Source: Korobacter sp036501185 (lineage in GTDB: Bacteria > Acidobacteriota > Terriglobia > Terriglobales > Acidobacteriaceae). From it: a stretch of DNA of 64,000 bases. Each line of letters starts with the position of its first letter. The stretch's first letter is position 1. The notes under the pieces are model-generated. The model did not search any database. It was not told where the DNA came from and was given only the letters and a program-made list of their open reading frames with translations. Shown here piece after piece: positions 45,464-53,503 of this stretch. The position numbers and the translations under genes were made by a program. The stretch covers positions 28,441 through 92,440 of the forward strand of contig DASYAU010000098.1 in assembly GCA_036501185.1 (NCBI GenBank). Direction: 5' to 3'.

Positions 45464-46354
45464 ATGCTCAAGAACGCCGCGGCCCGCCTTCTTTTCCTGT
45501 TCCTCCTCCTAGCTCTTCCCGCCTTTGCCCAATCCCGTCTCGATTGCTCCTCGCTGCCCAGTAAGGTCCTGCACCGCGACGTGCCTTACTGCGTCTTCCT
45601 TCCGCAGTCTTACGACACCGCGAAGGCCAAGCTCCCTGTCCTCTACTTCCTTCACGGGCTCGGCGACAACCAGCAGTCGCTCATCAATATGGGCGCGTGG
45701 AACCTCATCTCCGACCTTCGCGCCCAGAACAAGATCGGCGACTTCCTCATCGTCACGCCGCAAGGTTGGACCGACTTCTACATCAACTCCGCCAATGGTC
45801 GCGTGCTCTACAGCGACTTCTTCCTCAATGAGTTCATTCCCTTCATCGAGCACAAGTATCGGGTTCGCACCGATCGCGCCGGACGCGCCATCAGCGGCAT
45901 TTCCATGGGCGGTTACGGCGCTCTCCGCTTCGCGTTTGCCTATCCGCAGAAGTTCTCCGCGGTCAGCTCCGAGTCTGCAGCGCTCTTTGCCGACTCGCCC
46001 AAAGTCCTCGACGAAGCGATGCAATCTGGCGCTCCGCGCGCTCGCCTGCTCGAGAACGTATTCGGCAATCCCATCAATCTCGCGCATTGGAACGCCAATA
46101 GTCCGTTCGTCCTAGCCAAGCAGAACGCATCGTCCATCGCGCATCTTGCGATCTACTTCAACTGCGGGACGGAAGACAGTTACGGCTTCAACGAAGGTGC
46201 TTCCGCGCTCGACAAGCAGCTCACAGCCGAGCGAGTTCAGCACACTTTCCGTCTTTATCCTGGAGGACACACACTTCCGTATTTCCTCGCTCATATGGAC
46301 GAGCTGATGGAATTCCACTCGCGGGAATTCGCCAAGTCCGCGGCGGCGAAATAA
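45464..46354 (+). CDS. Secreted esterase, alpha/beta-hydrolase fold (esterase D/mycolyltransferase type)
   Basis: 296 residues. Signal peptide ending PAFAQS. Nucleophile Ser in AISGISMGGYGALRFA, catalytic acid in FNCGTEDSYGFNEG and His in LYPGGHTLPYF; LYFLHGLGDNQQS forms the oxyanion region. This is the esterase-D/antigen-85-like family; it should cleave acyl esters in the periplasm. ATG 45464 is preferred to the TTG two codons earlier. Single gene. Confidence 0.88.
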   Translation: MLKNAAARLLFLFLLLALPAFAQSRLDCSSLPSKVLHRDVPYCVFLPQSYDTAKAKLPVLYFLHGLGDNQQSLINMGAWNLISDLRAQNKIGDFLIVTPQGWTDFYINSANGRVLYSDFFLNEFIPFIEHKYRVRTDRAGRAISGISMGGYGALRFAFAYPQKFSAVSSESAALFADSPKVLDEAMQSGAPRARLLENVFGNPINLAHWNANSPFVLAKQNASSIAHLAIYFNCGTEDSYGFNEGASALDKQLTAERVQHTFRLYPGGHTLPYFLAHMDELMEFHSREFAKSAAAK

Positions 46355-46384
46355 GCGCTGATTTTTTGGGAAGGGAAGAAGGAA

Positions 46385-46461
46385 TGGTGCGCCCGGAGAG
46401 ATTCGAACTCCCGACCTAATGCTCCGGAGGCATTCGCTCTATCCAGCTGAGCTACGGGCGC
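46385..46461 (-). tRNA. tRNA-Arg (anticodon CCG)
   Basis: A 77-base cloverleaf on the minus strand. The acceptor stem is GCGCCCG / CGGGCGC with an encoded CCA end, the D-arm has AGCTCAGCTGGATAGAGC, the anticodon loop is CTCCGGA (anticodon CCG, reads CGG) and the T-arm is GGGAGTTCGAATCTCTCC. The reading is complete; nothing unusual. Confidence 0.97.
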
Positions 46462-46571
46462 GTGTGTTCATTATATCCGACGCACTGGACAGATCCCGTT
46501 CCCCGCGATACAACGGAATCTCTCGTCTTCGGCTCTAATGGCCTAAACACCTGCGCTCGGAGGATTCGCAA

Positions 46572-46859
46572 ATGCAGAACTGGAAAAAAGCAATGATCAT
46601 CGGCTCGGTAGGCGCTGGTGCAGTCCTGTTCTTCACCGGACGCCGCTCCATCGGAACCGCGGTTGCCGCCGGCGGTCTCGCCGTCCTTGCCTCCGAGTAT
46701 CCGGAGAAGTTCGAGGCCATTTGGGAGAACGCTCCCGAATACCTGCAGCGTGGAACCCAGATCTTTGCCACTCTCCAGAAGATCGGCGAACGCTTTGCCG
46801 AAGCCGCCGAAGAACGCGGCGCCGAAGCCTGGGACAGCATCCGCGAATACGGCCGCTAA
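46572..46859 (+). CDS. Small single-helix membrane protein
   Basis: 95 residues. A membrane helix (MIIGSVGAGAVLFFTGRRSI with a following Ala/Gly stretch) is followed by an acidic amphipathic helix (IGERFAEAAEERGAEAWDSI). GGAGG lies eight bases before the ATG, so it is translated. I do not recognise it. It is followed at once by the first copy of the intergenic direct repeat. Confidence 0.65.
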   Translation: MQNWKKAMIIGSVGAGAVLFFTGRRSIGTAVAAGGLAVLASEYPEKFEAIWENAPEYLQRGTQIFATLQKIGERFAEAAEERGAEAWDSIREYGR

Positions 46860-46866
46860 AAAGATC

Positions 46867-46895
46867 AAAATCTTTAACCACTGAGGTCACAGAGG
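46867..46895 (+). repeat. Direct repeat, copy 1 of 8
   Basis: Divergent copy of the window's same-strand repeat: AAAATCTTTAACCACTGAGG then TCACAGAGG, directly after the small membrane protein gene. Confidence 0.7.
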
Positions 46896-46950
46896 TTCAA
46901 AGAGGATTTTTATACAACTTCCTTTGTATTTCTCTGTGGTTCAGCTTCTT

Positions 46951-47277
46951 TTACTCGATTCCCAGCTGCTTCCTCGCCTCTGGGCTGATACGCTGCGGCG
47001 ACCACGCCGGTTCCCAAATCATCTCCACCTTCACGTTCGCCGCGCCCGGCAGCTGAAATAAACGTCGCTGCACGGACTGGCTGATGTCCCCGTGCGACGG
47101 ACAACCGGGCGATGTCAGCGTCATGTCCACTTCAATGTCTTCGCCGGTGGTGTTCGGGACCTCGGTCGGCTTGATCCTCACGGCATATACCAGCCCTAAA
47201 TCCACGATGTTCACGGGAATCTCAGGGTCGTAGCACTCCTTGAGTGCGGAAATCACTTGTTCTTCAGTCAGCGCCAT
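46951..47277 (-). CDS. MIP18/SufT-like Fe-S assembly factor
   Basis: 108 residues, the DUF59 fold. The N-terminal ALKECYDPEIPVNIVDLGLV block and the invariant Cys in LTSPGCPSHGDIS identify it. These proteins help mature iron-sulfur proteins; free-standing ones are SufT- or PaaD-like. ATG at 47277. It lies on the C-rich side of the skew reversal, while the next minus-strand gene is on the G-rich side. Confidence 0.9.
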   Translation of the reverse strand: MALTEEQVISALKECYDPEIPVNIVDLGLVYAVRIKPTEVPNTTGEDIEVDMTLTSPGCPSHGDISQSVQRRLFQLPGAANVKVEMIWEPAWSPQRISPEARKQLGIE

Positions 47278-47296
47278 AGGTCCAGTTTAGTCGAAA

Positions 47297-48271
47297 TCAC
47301 GCTTTCTTTTTCTCGCGGGATTCGGCTATTTCGGCGTCGAGCTGTGCTTCAGCGGCTTCGATTTGAGCGCGGACTTCGTCGACGGCGACGGCGGCATTTT
47401 CGCGGGCGCGGGCGCCGACGACGCGCCAGAACTCGGTGTCGGTAACGTAGGCGGCGGGTTTCTTGCGGGGTGGGGCGTTGAGGGAGGAGTCGCTTTCGGC
47501 GCGGAGCTCGTGAGTTTCCGCAGGGAGGGGGTTGGCACTTCCGCCGGGGAGGGTGTGGAAGGGGAAGTCGGGTGGGAGCTCGTCGAAGGGAGTGATTTGG
47601 GTGTCGTTTTGCTGGGGAGAAGCGACGGTTTCGCTGGGATTATTCGCGATTTCCGTCGCTTTTAACGCACTTGAAGAGGTAGTTTTTGGGACGCTGGAAA
47701 CCTTTTTCGTCGATTTGTTGGATTTTTCGGTCGCGGGTTCGGCTATTTGGGACTCGATTTCGCGCTGTTCGGGCACGGATTTCGTGCTTGTGGACGCGGT
47801 TTCTGCGGGATGGGAAGCAGTTTTCGCGGTCGCCGCTGCGGGAGGGTAGTTCTCACGAAGGCCTGCACGCTGGGATTCCCCGAGCTCCTGATCGAGGGAG
47901 ATGCGTTCGTGCTCGGTGTACTCCTCAGGGGTGTTCTCTTCGTAGATGGAGACTTCGAAGTTGGCGTCGCGGACGTTGATGGCGGCGGTTTGCAGGCCGT
48001 AGAGGACGAGGCCGGCGATGCGGCGATCGAGGCGGTCGGCGAGGAGCTCGTTGAGAACCTGGCCGATGGCGACCTGAATGGTTTCGCGATCTTCGAGGAC
48101 GGGAAGCTCGAGGGGCGGCACGAAGACTTTGGTGCGGGCGCGGGCGACGCGCTTCTGGCGCTCGCGGTCGGCACGGTGGAAGTAGCAGTAGTCGTCGCCG
48201 AGGAGGGCTGGGGAGTCGCAGAATGAGCCGTTGGTTTTGATGTGGTTGCAGCTGTCGTATTCCTTGGACAT
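47297..48271 (-). CDS. Cys/His-motif protein with long disordered tail
   Basis: 324 residues, no enzyme fold recognised. The N-terminus has Cys8-x-His10-x7-Cys18-x10-Cys29-x2-His32, which looks zinc-binding and recurs in many acidobacterial hypothetical proteins. A short conserved helical part follows (IQVAIGQVLNELLADRLDRR to about residue 105). From about 135 to 265 the chain is Ser/Thr/Pro/Lys-rich and disordered, then a C-terminal coiled coil (DEVRAQIEAAEAQLDAEIAE). It may bind nucleic acid or protein; that is inference. Confidence 0.75.
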   Translation of the reverse strand: MSKEYDSCNHIKTNGSFCDSPALLGDDYCYFHRADRERQKRVARARTKVFVPPLELPVLEDRETIQVAIGQVLNELLADRLDRRIAGLVLYGLQTAAINVRDANFEVSIYEENTPEEYTEHERISLDQELGESQRAGLRENYPPAAATAKTASHPAETASTSTKSVPEQREIESQIAEPATEKSNKSTKKVSSVPKTTSSSALKATEIANNPSETVASPQQNDTQITPFDELPPDFPFHTLPGGSANPLPAETHELRAESDSSLNAPPRKKPAAYVTDTEFWRVVGARARENAAVAVDEVRAQIEAAEAQLDAEIAESREKKKA

Positions 48272-49053
48272 ATTTACCTTCCTAGTACCCCTCCCCCCGG
48301 GGGGTGGTATGTGTTTTGTATGAGTTAACTAAAAAAAGCTCGTAATCGGATCATTCGCAATTGGTTATAGGCAAAATCGTCATAACAAAGGGGTTATGGG
48401 AAGGCCTTCGTGAGGATCGCAAGGGCGGCGATCCTCAGAGCAAATCGCCTGCGGCAGCGAGGAAGGGGCTGCGCCGCATCTTTTCCCACGGCTAAAGCCG
48501 TGGGCTGAAAAGCAGGTCGTCCTTCGGACTTGAACTGGCGGCCGATTGAGAGTGTCGCCAAGCACTCAACATTCGCGACGACTGAGACCAGAAGCGTCGA
48601 GGCACACGGGTGGCTTGGTCTTACGTTGAGGACTTCTGGCGTCATTGATTTCCCCCACCAATACGTGAAGCCAGTGGCTCCTCGTCGTCAGGAGCTACTG
48701 GCTGATGAGAACAAGTTTAGGGAAGTCGTGGGGCGATGTATGTGAGCGGGGTCACGTCGAGCTGTGATCAGAAGTCAAAAGCAAAATCTTTGAACACGAA
48801 GGACACGGAGGAAAGACGGAAGATTAATATGCATTCCACCCTGGGGTTTTTGTAAGCCCATACCTAGGGCCTGGCGGCTCCGGGCCAAGAAGGAAAGCCC
48901 TGCCGCTGGAGGCAGAGTGGGATCCCAGGTTTCGAAGATCGCGTGAGCTTGGGCACCGGCGATGAAGCACGTTCACGTCCGATTGATTGTCCTCATGTTT
49001 CTTGGAACCGCCTCAGGACAATATGCGTAAGCAATAACAGGAGGACCTCACGA
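48272..49053. other. Repeat-rich intergenic region
   Basis: About 780 bases with no supported gene. Seen here: a G/C palindrome CCCCCCGGGGGG near 48295; inverted repeats GAGGATCGC/GCGATCCTC (48412-48436), CCCACGGCT/AGCCGTGGG (48485-48504) and a 14-bp stem at 48670-48704 with one G-U pair; and copy 2 of the direct repeat (48783-48811). A 71-codon frame at 48530-48745 is judged non-coding. Lies next to the GC-skew reversal; no clear DnaA boxes. Confidence 0.55.
48783..48811 (+). repeat. Direct repeat, copy 2 of 8
   Basis: AAAATCTTTGAACACGAAGG then ACACGGAGG, in the gap upstream of the TlpA-like gene, same orientation as the others. Confidence 0.85.
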
Positions 49054-49947
49054 ATGAGAAGGCGAATCGTTGCGGTGGCGCTGGATGTTCTCATGGGACT
49101 GCTGGCCTTTGGAGTGTTCCTCGGGTTGGATACGTATTTTCACGTGGCCTCCGATTTAAGGACTGCGGTGGTCTCTATCGCGGTTCTGTTCGTGATGGCG
49201 GGACTTCTCCGTGGCCGCGATGGAAGCGCGTGGCGTCAAGGTCTGCAGGTGAGTGCGGGTGGTGTTTTGGTTATGTTCGCCTTACTCTGGGCTGCCATCT
49301 TTCACACTACCCTTGCCGTGTTGCTGTTAACTGCCGTACTGTTCGCCGTTTGCGGGGTGCGTGCGCGCCAGTACTGGGCTAACCATTTGCCGGTCCGCGG
49401 CAGCCTGACGATTTTCGCGCCCCTGGCAGCGGTGGTGATCATTGCCCTGACCGCGATGCCGCGATTGGCGGGGGGAGTGGCGACCCGACAAACTGCCACC
49501 CCTGCTCCGGCATTTGCGGTCAGCCGGTTGGACGGTAGCATCGTTCATTCCACGGATTGGCATGGACGCGTCGTGGTTATCGACTACTGGGCTACATGGT
49601 GTCCAGCGTGCCGGAGGGAACTGCCTGAGTTGGAAAAACTTTACCGCGGGTATCGCAACAATCCCGAGGTCGTGTTTTGGGCGGTGGATGTGCAGCAGAA
49701 CGGCGAGAATCCGGAAAAAGCCAGTGCCTTCTTCCAGAAGGCGAGTTACAGCCTTCCCATCGCCATCGACAGCGAAAATTCCGCGGACCTTCTCACCAAG
49801 CGATTCGCATTTGAAGGCTTTCCTGCCCTCATTGTGATCGACCGCGACGGCAGAGTGCGACTGGTGCACATCGGGTACGATCGTGCCGAGCACCTGGGGG
49901 ACAACCTCAGCAAGAAAATCCAGGAGCTGCTCAAGGAGCCGGCTTAA
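49054..49947 (+). CDS. Membrane-anchored TlpA/ResA-like thioredoxin
   Basis: 297 residues. The first 140 residues form four or so membrane helices (VLMGLLAFGVFLGLDTYF; VSIAVLFVMAGLL; VLVMFALLWAAIFHTTLAVL; FAPLAAVVIIALTAM). The thioredoxin domain follows with the redox pair in YWATWCPACRRELPELEKLY and cis-Pro in FEGFPALIVIDRDG. It should act on periplasmic or extracytoplasmic thiols, for example in cytochrome maturation. ATG 49054 has AGGAGG nine bases upstream; the longer upstream reading is rejected. The extra membrane part is larger than in ordinary TlpA. Confidence 0.87.
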   Translation: MRRRIVAVALDVLMGLLAFGVFLGLDTYFHVASDLRTAVVSIAVLFVMAGLLRGRDGSAWRQGLQVSAGGVLVMFALLWAAIFHTTLAVLLLTAVLFAVCGVRARQYWANHLPVRGSLTIFAPLAAVVIIALTAMPRLAGGVATRQTATPAPAFAVSRLDGSIVHSTDWHGRVVVIDYWATWCPACRRELPELEKLYRGYRNNPEVVFWAVDVQQNGENPEKASAFFQKASYSLPIAIDSENSADLLTKRFAFEGFPALIVIDRDGRVRLVHIGYDRAEHLGDNLSKKIQELLKEPA

Positions 49948-50045
49948 GAGGCTTCATCGCGATAGCCGGAGCCAGGGCGATACATTCGACTGTCAATTGA
50001 GCGATAACGGGCTTTGCCTAGAAACGTGACGCGACGTTGATAGGC

Positions 50046-51935
50046 TCAATGCTCGTGCTTCTTGAAGACATACTTCATTTGTGCGGCGTCGAGGATGAGT
50101 TCGTCGCCGTGGACCAGCATCTTGAGGGCGCCTGCCCATGGGGGGCTGATGAGCCGAAGGAGGCGGTCGCCACCGGGCTGAATTTCCGCGGCGAGATCGC
50201 TCGACCATTCGTCAAAATCGATTCGATATCCGTGATCGTTTTTTGAAATGCGAGCGCCGCCTAAGTCGTCGCATCGGTACGCCCCCAGAATTTCCTCGAT
50301 CCAGGCGGTGGATTCCGGATCTGACTTCACCCTCGTGTGCATGCTGGTGAGGAGATCATCTTTCGCGAACTTGGCGGTTTCGACAATCTTGTCCGCACGG
50401 GGTTCGGCGCCGAATGCGAGCTCGCGAATTTTCTGCCGGATGGCTGCGAGGAATTCGACCGCGGCGTATGCGTTCGTGAGGACGACTGCGCCGAAAGCGC
50501 TGTCGGGAAGGAAATACATGTCGGCACTGAAGCCCAGCGTGTTGCCACCGTGGTGAATGACGCGAAGTCCGGATTCGTTGGAGACAATGAGGCCGAGGCC
50601 GTAGGAACTCTTATCGTCGATCTTGATGCCTGGCTGACGACGCTCGAGGAGAACGTCTTCCGAGATGAGCGGCTCTCCGCCCTGGAGGCGACCGTTCGCC
50701 AGTTCGAGAAGGACATAACGCGCCAGGTCGGGGGCGGTGGACCATGCGCCACCAGCGGGCGCAACGCTGTAGGCAAACATCTCCATGGAGATGGGGATGT
50801 TGTGCGGCTGACCATCAAAGCCGAGCGCGTGCGGGGCCGCGGCATTGCCACGCAAGGCGTCTTCCGGCCGCAAGAAAGTGTCGTTCATTGCGAGAGGGAG
50901 GAACACGAGTTCCTTCATCACGTGGTCGAATGCATCTTCGAGGGGGCCCTCGGGAATGGAGGCGCGAGTGGCTGCGTAGCCTCCGGCTGCGACCAGGAGA
51001 TTGGAGTACTGGAAGGTTTCACCGAAGCCGGTGGTGGGCTGCATGGCCTTCATCTCGGCGAGACGGGCCTCGGGCGTGACGCCAGAGTAGCGGAAGATAA
51101 ATTCGAAATCGCGCCTGGGCATGCCGGTGGAAGCCGAAGCGGTGTGGCGCATCTGGAGACGTTGGGTGATGTCGGGGTCGGCGAGTGAGAAGTCTTTGAG
51201 GAGATCGACGACCGGCGTGGACCAACTGAGCTTTTTCTGGTCGACGAGGCGCGCCATGAGGAAGGTGGTAAGGGGCTTGGTGGTGGAGCCGATCATGAAG
51301 CGGGTTTGCGCGGTGACCGGCTCGGGATGATCGAGGCTGCGGACGCCGAGGCCGTCGGCGAAAACAATTTGACCGTCCTGCACGATGGCGATTGATGCGC
51401 CAGGGACTTTGAGGCTGCTCATTGCTGATAAGACAAATTCTTTTAGTTGGCGGCTGAGATCGGCGGTCCACGGTTGCGCCTTGGCGGCGAGGGAAATTTC
51501 TTTCAGTCCTTCGGGCTTCCAACTGCCGACGGCTTCCGCCATTTGCGCGCCCCTGCGGCTGGCAGCGGCATTCGTGCCGTGAATCAGGTTCACGTACGCG
51601 CGGGAGCCGAGCGTCCGGACGATGGCTACTTGAAGCCGGGATTCACTGGCGGGAGTTGAGAATAAGACTTGGTAGGTCTTGTCCCAGCCCTCGGTTGAAG
51701 CTGCGGGATATTCGTGCAGAACGGGGGCGTCAAAGGCGGGATCGAACTTGCGCCAGGCGGCAAGAGCGGTGGCCTGGGCGGTGTCGGCCGAGTCGAGATC
51801 GACGAAGGAAACGTGCAGGTCGCCTTCGGGGCAGGTCATGGTGGGCAGGGGAGCGTCGTTGTCGAAGGTCCAGCCCTGCGGCAGAGAGAAAGGATGATGG
51901 CCGGTTTCAGCGGATGCGGCTGGGGGATTCTGCAT
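50046..51935 (-). CDS. Serine hydrolase, class C beta-lactamase-like
   Basis: 629 residues. An N-terminal domain of about 150 residues of unknown role is followed by the penicillin-binding-protein-like fold: catalytic Ser217-x-x-Lys220 in FMIGSTTKPLTTFLMARL, Tyr-x-Asn in FQYSNLLVAAGGYA and a His-Gly motif in IHHGGNTLGFSADMYF. The C-terminus (from about 520) may be a small beta domain. No signal peptide is obvious. Such proteins are esterases or D-amino peptidases as often as beta-lactamases. Single gene. Confidence 0.88.
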   Translation of the reverse strand: MQNPPAASAETGHHPFSLPQGWTFDNDAPLPTMTCPEGDLHVSFVDLDSADTAQATALAAWRKFDPAFDAPVLHEYPAASTEGWDKTYQVLFSTPASESRLQVAIVRTLGSRAYVNLIHGTNAAASRRGAQMAEAVGSWKPEGLKEISLAAKAQPWTADLSRQLKEFVLSAMSSLKVPGASIAIVQDGQIVFADGLGVRSLDHPEPVTAQTRFMIGSTTKPLTTFLMARLVDQKKLSWSTPVVDLLKDFSLADPDITQRLQMRHTASASTGMPRRDFEFIFRYSGVTPEARLAEMKAMQPTTGFGETFQYSNLLVAAGGYAATRASIPEGPLEDAFDHVMKELVFLPLAMNDTFLRPEDALRGNAAAPHALGFDGQPHNIPISMEMFAYSVAPAGGAWSTAPDLARYVLLELANGRLQGGEPLISEDVLLERRQPGIKIDDKSSYGLGLIVSNESGLRVIHHGGNTLGFSADMYFLPDSAFGAVVLTNAYAAVEFLAAIRQKIRELAFGAEPRADKIVETAKFAKDDLLTSMHTRVKSDPESTAWIEEILGAYRCDDLGGARISKNDHGYRIDFDEWSSDLAAEIQPGGDRLLRLISPPWAGALKMLVHGDELILDAAQMKYVFKKHEH

Positions 51936-52027
51936 GCATAACTCCGTACGATTAGTTTAGATCGTTCCGAATGAAATTGATCGTACGGTTGAACGTCGCG
52001 ATGAGAGGAATTGGGGGAGGTCCTGCG

Positions 52028-52498
52028 TTACTTGGCGGCTGGCTCGGTGCGGATGTGGTAGATGAGGTAGGCAACGATGATGAGGTTCACGACGAGGACG
52101 CCGACTTTGGCGGCGCTGAAGTGGCGGTGGAGTTCGTAGATTTCGACCGGGACGAGCGAGCCGGTGATGATGACGGTGAGCCATTCGCCCCAGCGTTTTC
52201 GCAGCCAGAGGCCGGTGCCCTCGGCGATGAAGAGTGCGGCGTAGAGGAAGCTGCCGAAGGCGATTTTTTTGATCTGCGCGGGACCGAGGTTGGCTACTTT
52301 GCCGATGGCGGCGTCGAGGAGATGGGCGCCGGGGTTGAGGCCGCAGGCTTCGATCCAATGAGTGAGGACGGCGGCGAGATCTTTGTGAAGGAGCTTGAAT
52401 GCGCCGATGCCGACGGCGACGAGGAGAGCGGCTTTGAAGTACTTGAACAGTCCGATGAGGCGCAGCAGATGTTTGTGGGGAAATTTCATGCTACGCAT
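52028..52498 (-). CDS. DUF2127-like membrane protein
   Basis: 156 residues with four membrane helices (FKAALLVAVGIGAFKLL; FGSFLYAALFIAEGTGLWL; WLTVIITGSLVPVEIYEL; VGVLVVNLIIVAYLIYHI) and the ERRGLWLRKRWGEW-like loop (GLWLRKRWGEWLTV) typical of DUF2127 proteins, of unknown function. Start at 52498 or the Met three codons later. Confidence 0.78.
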   Translation of the reverse strand: MRSMKFPHKHLLRLIGLFKYFKAALLVAVGIGAFKLLHKDLAAVLTHWIEACGLNPGAHLLDAAIGKVANLGPAQIKKIAFGSFLYAALFIAEGTGLWLRKRWGEWLTVIITGSLVPVEIYELHRHFSAAKVGVLVVNLIIVAYLIYHIRTEPAAK

Positions 52499-52623
52499 GG
52501 TGTGAGAACGATTGGTAGTCGCGGAATGCGCCCAGCAGTATTGATGTGGAGTGGGAGTGCGGGGATGGTAGGAAGAATATCGGGGTAGGCCAAGCGCTCG
52601 CGATTTTGCCCGAGACGGACGAA

Positions 52624-53334
52624 TTATTCGGCGGGAAGAAAGACGGAGAAAACGCTGCCGCTGCGGCCGGGCTTGGTGCTGGTGCGCACGTGAAGGACTC
52701 CGCGATGCTTATCGATCGTTTCCTTCACCACGGCTAAGCCGAGGCCGGTACCTGAATTTCCCTTGGTGGTGAAGAACGCATCGGTGATTTTCGGCAGGTC
52801 CTTGGAAGCGATGCCGGTTCCGTTATCCGCGATGGTGATGCGGAGGCCGGAACGCCTTGGTTCCTTCCATTCGCGGACGCTGCTGACGTGGGCGCGTACC
52901 CGGCCTCCGTAAGGAGTTGCATCGGCGTTGAGAAGGAGGTTGCTGAACATCTGGCGGAGCAATATGGGGTGGGCGGTTAGCTCTCCCTTTTCGCAGTACC
53001 GGCAGATGACGGATATGGCATGCGATTGCATCCGCGACTGGTAGAAGTTGACGACCGAGCGGAACAGCCTGGGCACATCCGTGGGTTGAAACTGGGGATG
53101 GCTGCGGAAGTCGTTCATGGCGCGATGAATGATTTGTGAAATGCGCCGGATCTCGGCGTGAGCGAGCTGCAGGTGCTCGCGACCTTGCTCGGTAAACTCG
53201 GCTTCGCCTTCGACGAGATGAAGAAGGCTTAACAGGCAGTCGAGGGGATTGTTGATCTCGTGCGCGAGGGAGGCGGCAAATTCACCGTCCATTGGGGAAA
53301 TGGCGAGCGTTCCTTCTTTCTCTCGGGCAGGCAT
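52624..53334 (-). CDS. Cytoplasmic orphan histidine kinase
   Basis: 236 residues. H-box SLAHEINNPLDCLLSLLHL, N-box LLRQMFSNLLLNADATPYGG, G-boxes IADNGTGIASKDLP and GTGLGLAVVKETIDKHRG. There is no membrane helix and no PAS domain; the protein is little more than the kinase core. ATG 53334 has GGAGG five bases upstream, so longer readings are rejected. No response regulator gene is adjacent, so its partner is elsewhere. Confidence 0.87.
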   Translation of the reverse strand: MPAREKEGTLAISPMDGEFAASLAHEINNPLDCLLSLLHLVEGEAEFTEQGREHLQLAHAEIRRISQIIHRAMNDFRSHPQFQPTDVPRLFRSVVNFYQSRMQSHAISVICRYCEKGELTAHPILLRQMFSNLLLNADATPYGGRVRAHVSSVREWKEPRRSGLRITIADNGTGIASKDLPKITDAFFTTKGNSGTGLGLAVVKETIDKHRGVLHVRTSTKPGRSGSVFSVFLPAE

Positions 53335-53503
53335 GAAATCCTCCGACCACGGTCCGTCGCAACTCGCGAGAGAAAATGGCTTATAGCGTATTGGAATACT
53401 TCGGGCGCCGACGGAGTTGGCTGCAATTGTCGCGCCTAAGGTAAGAATTGCAGACAACTCTGGGTGAGATGAGTACAGCGAGACGTGAGGATAGAATCGA
53501 GCG

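Noticed and set aside
48300..48345. Possible dif-like site (GGTGGTATGTG to GAGTTAACT)
   Set aside because: Only the arms vaguely match and they are out of register; the skew change is also in the wrong sense for a terminus.
48350..48410. GGTTATAGG and GGTTATGGG as possible DnaA boxes
   Set aside because: Both differ from TTATCCACA at several positions; not enough for an origin call on their own.
48530..48745. 71-codon open frame in the repeat-rich gap
   Set aside because: Overlaps inverted repeats, has no ribosome site and no recognisable sequence.
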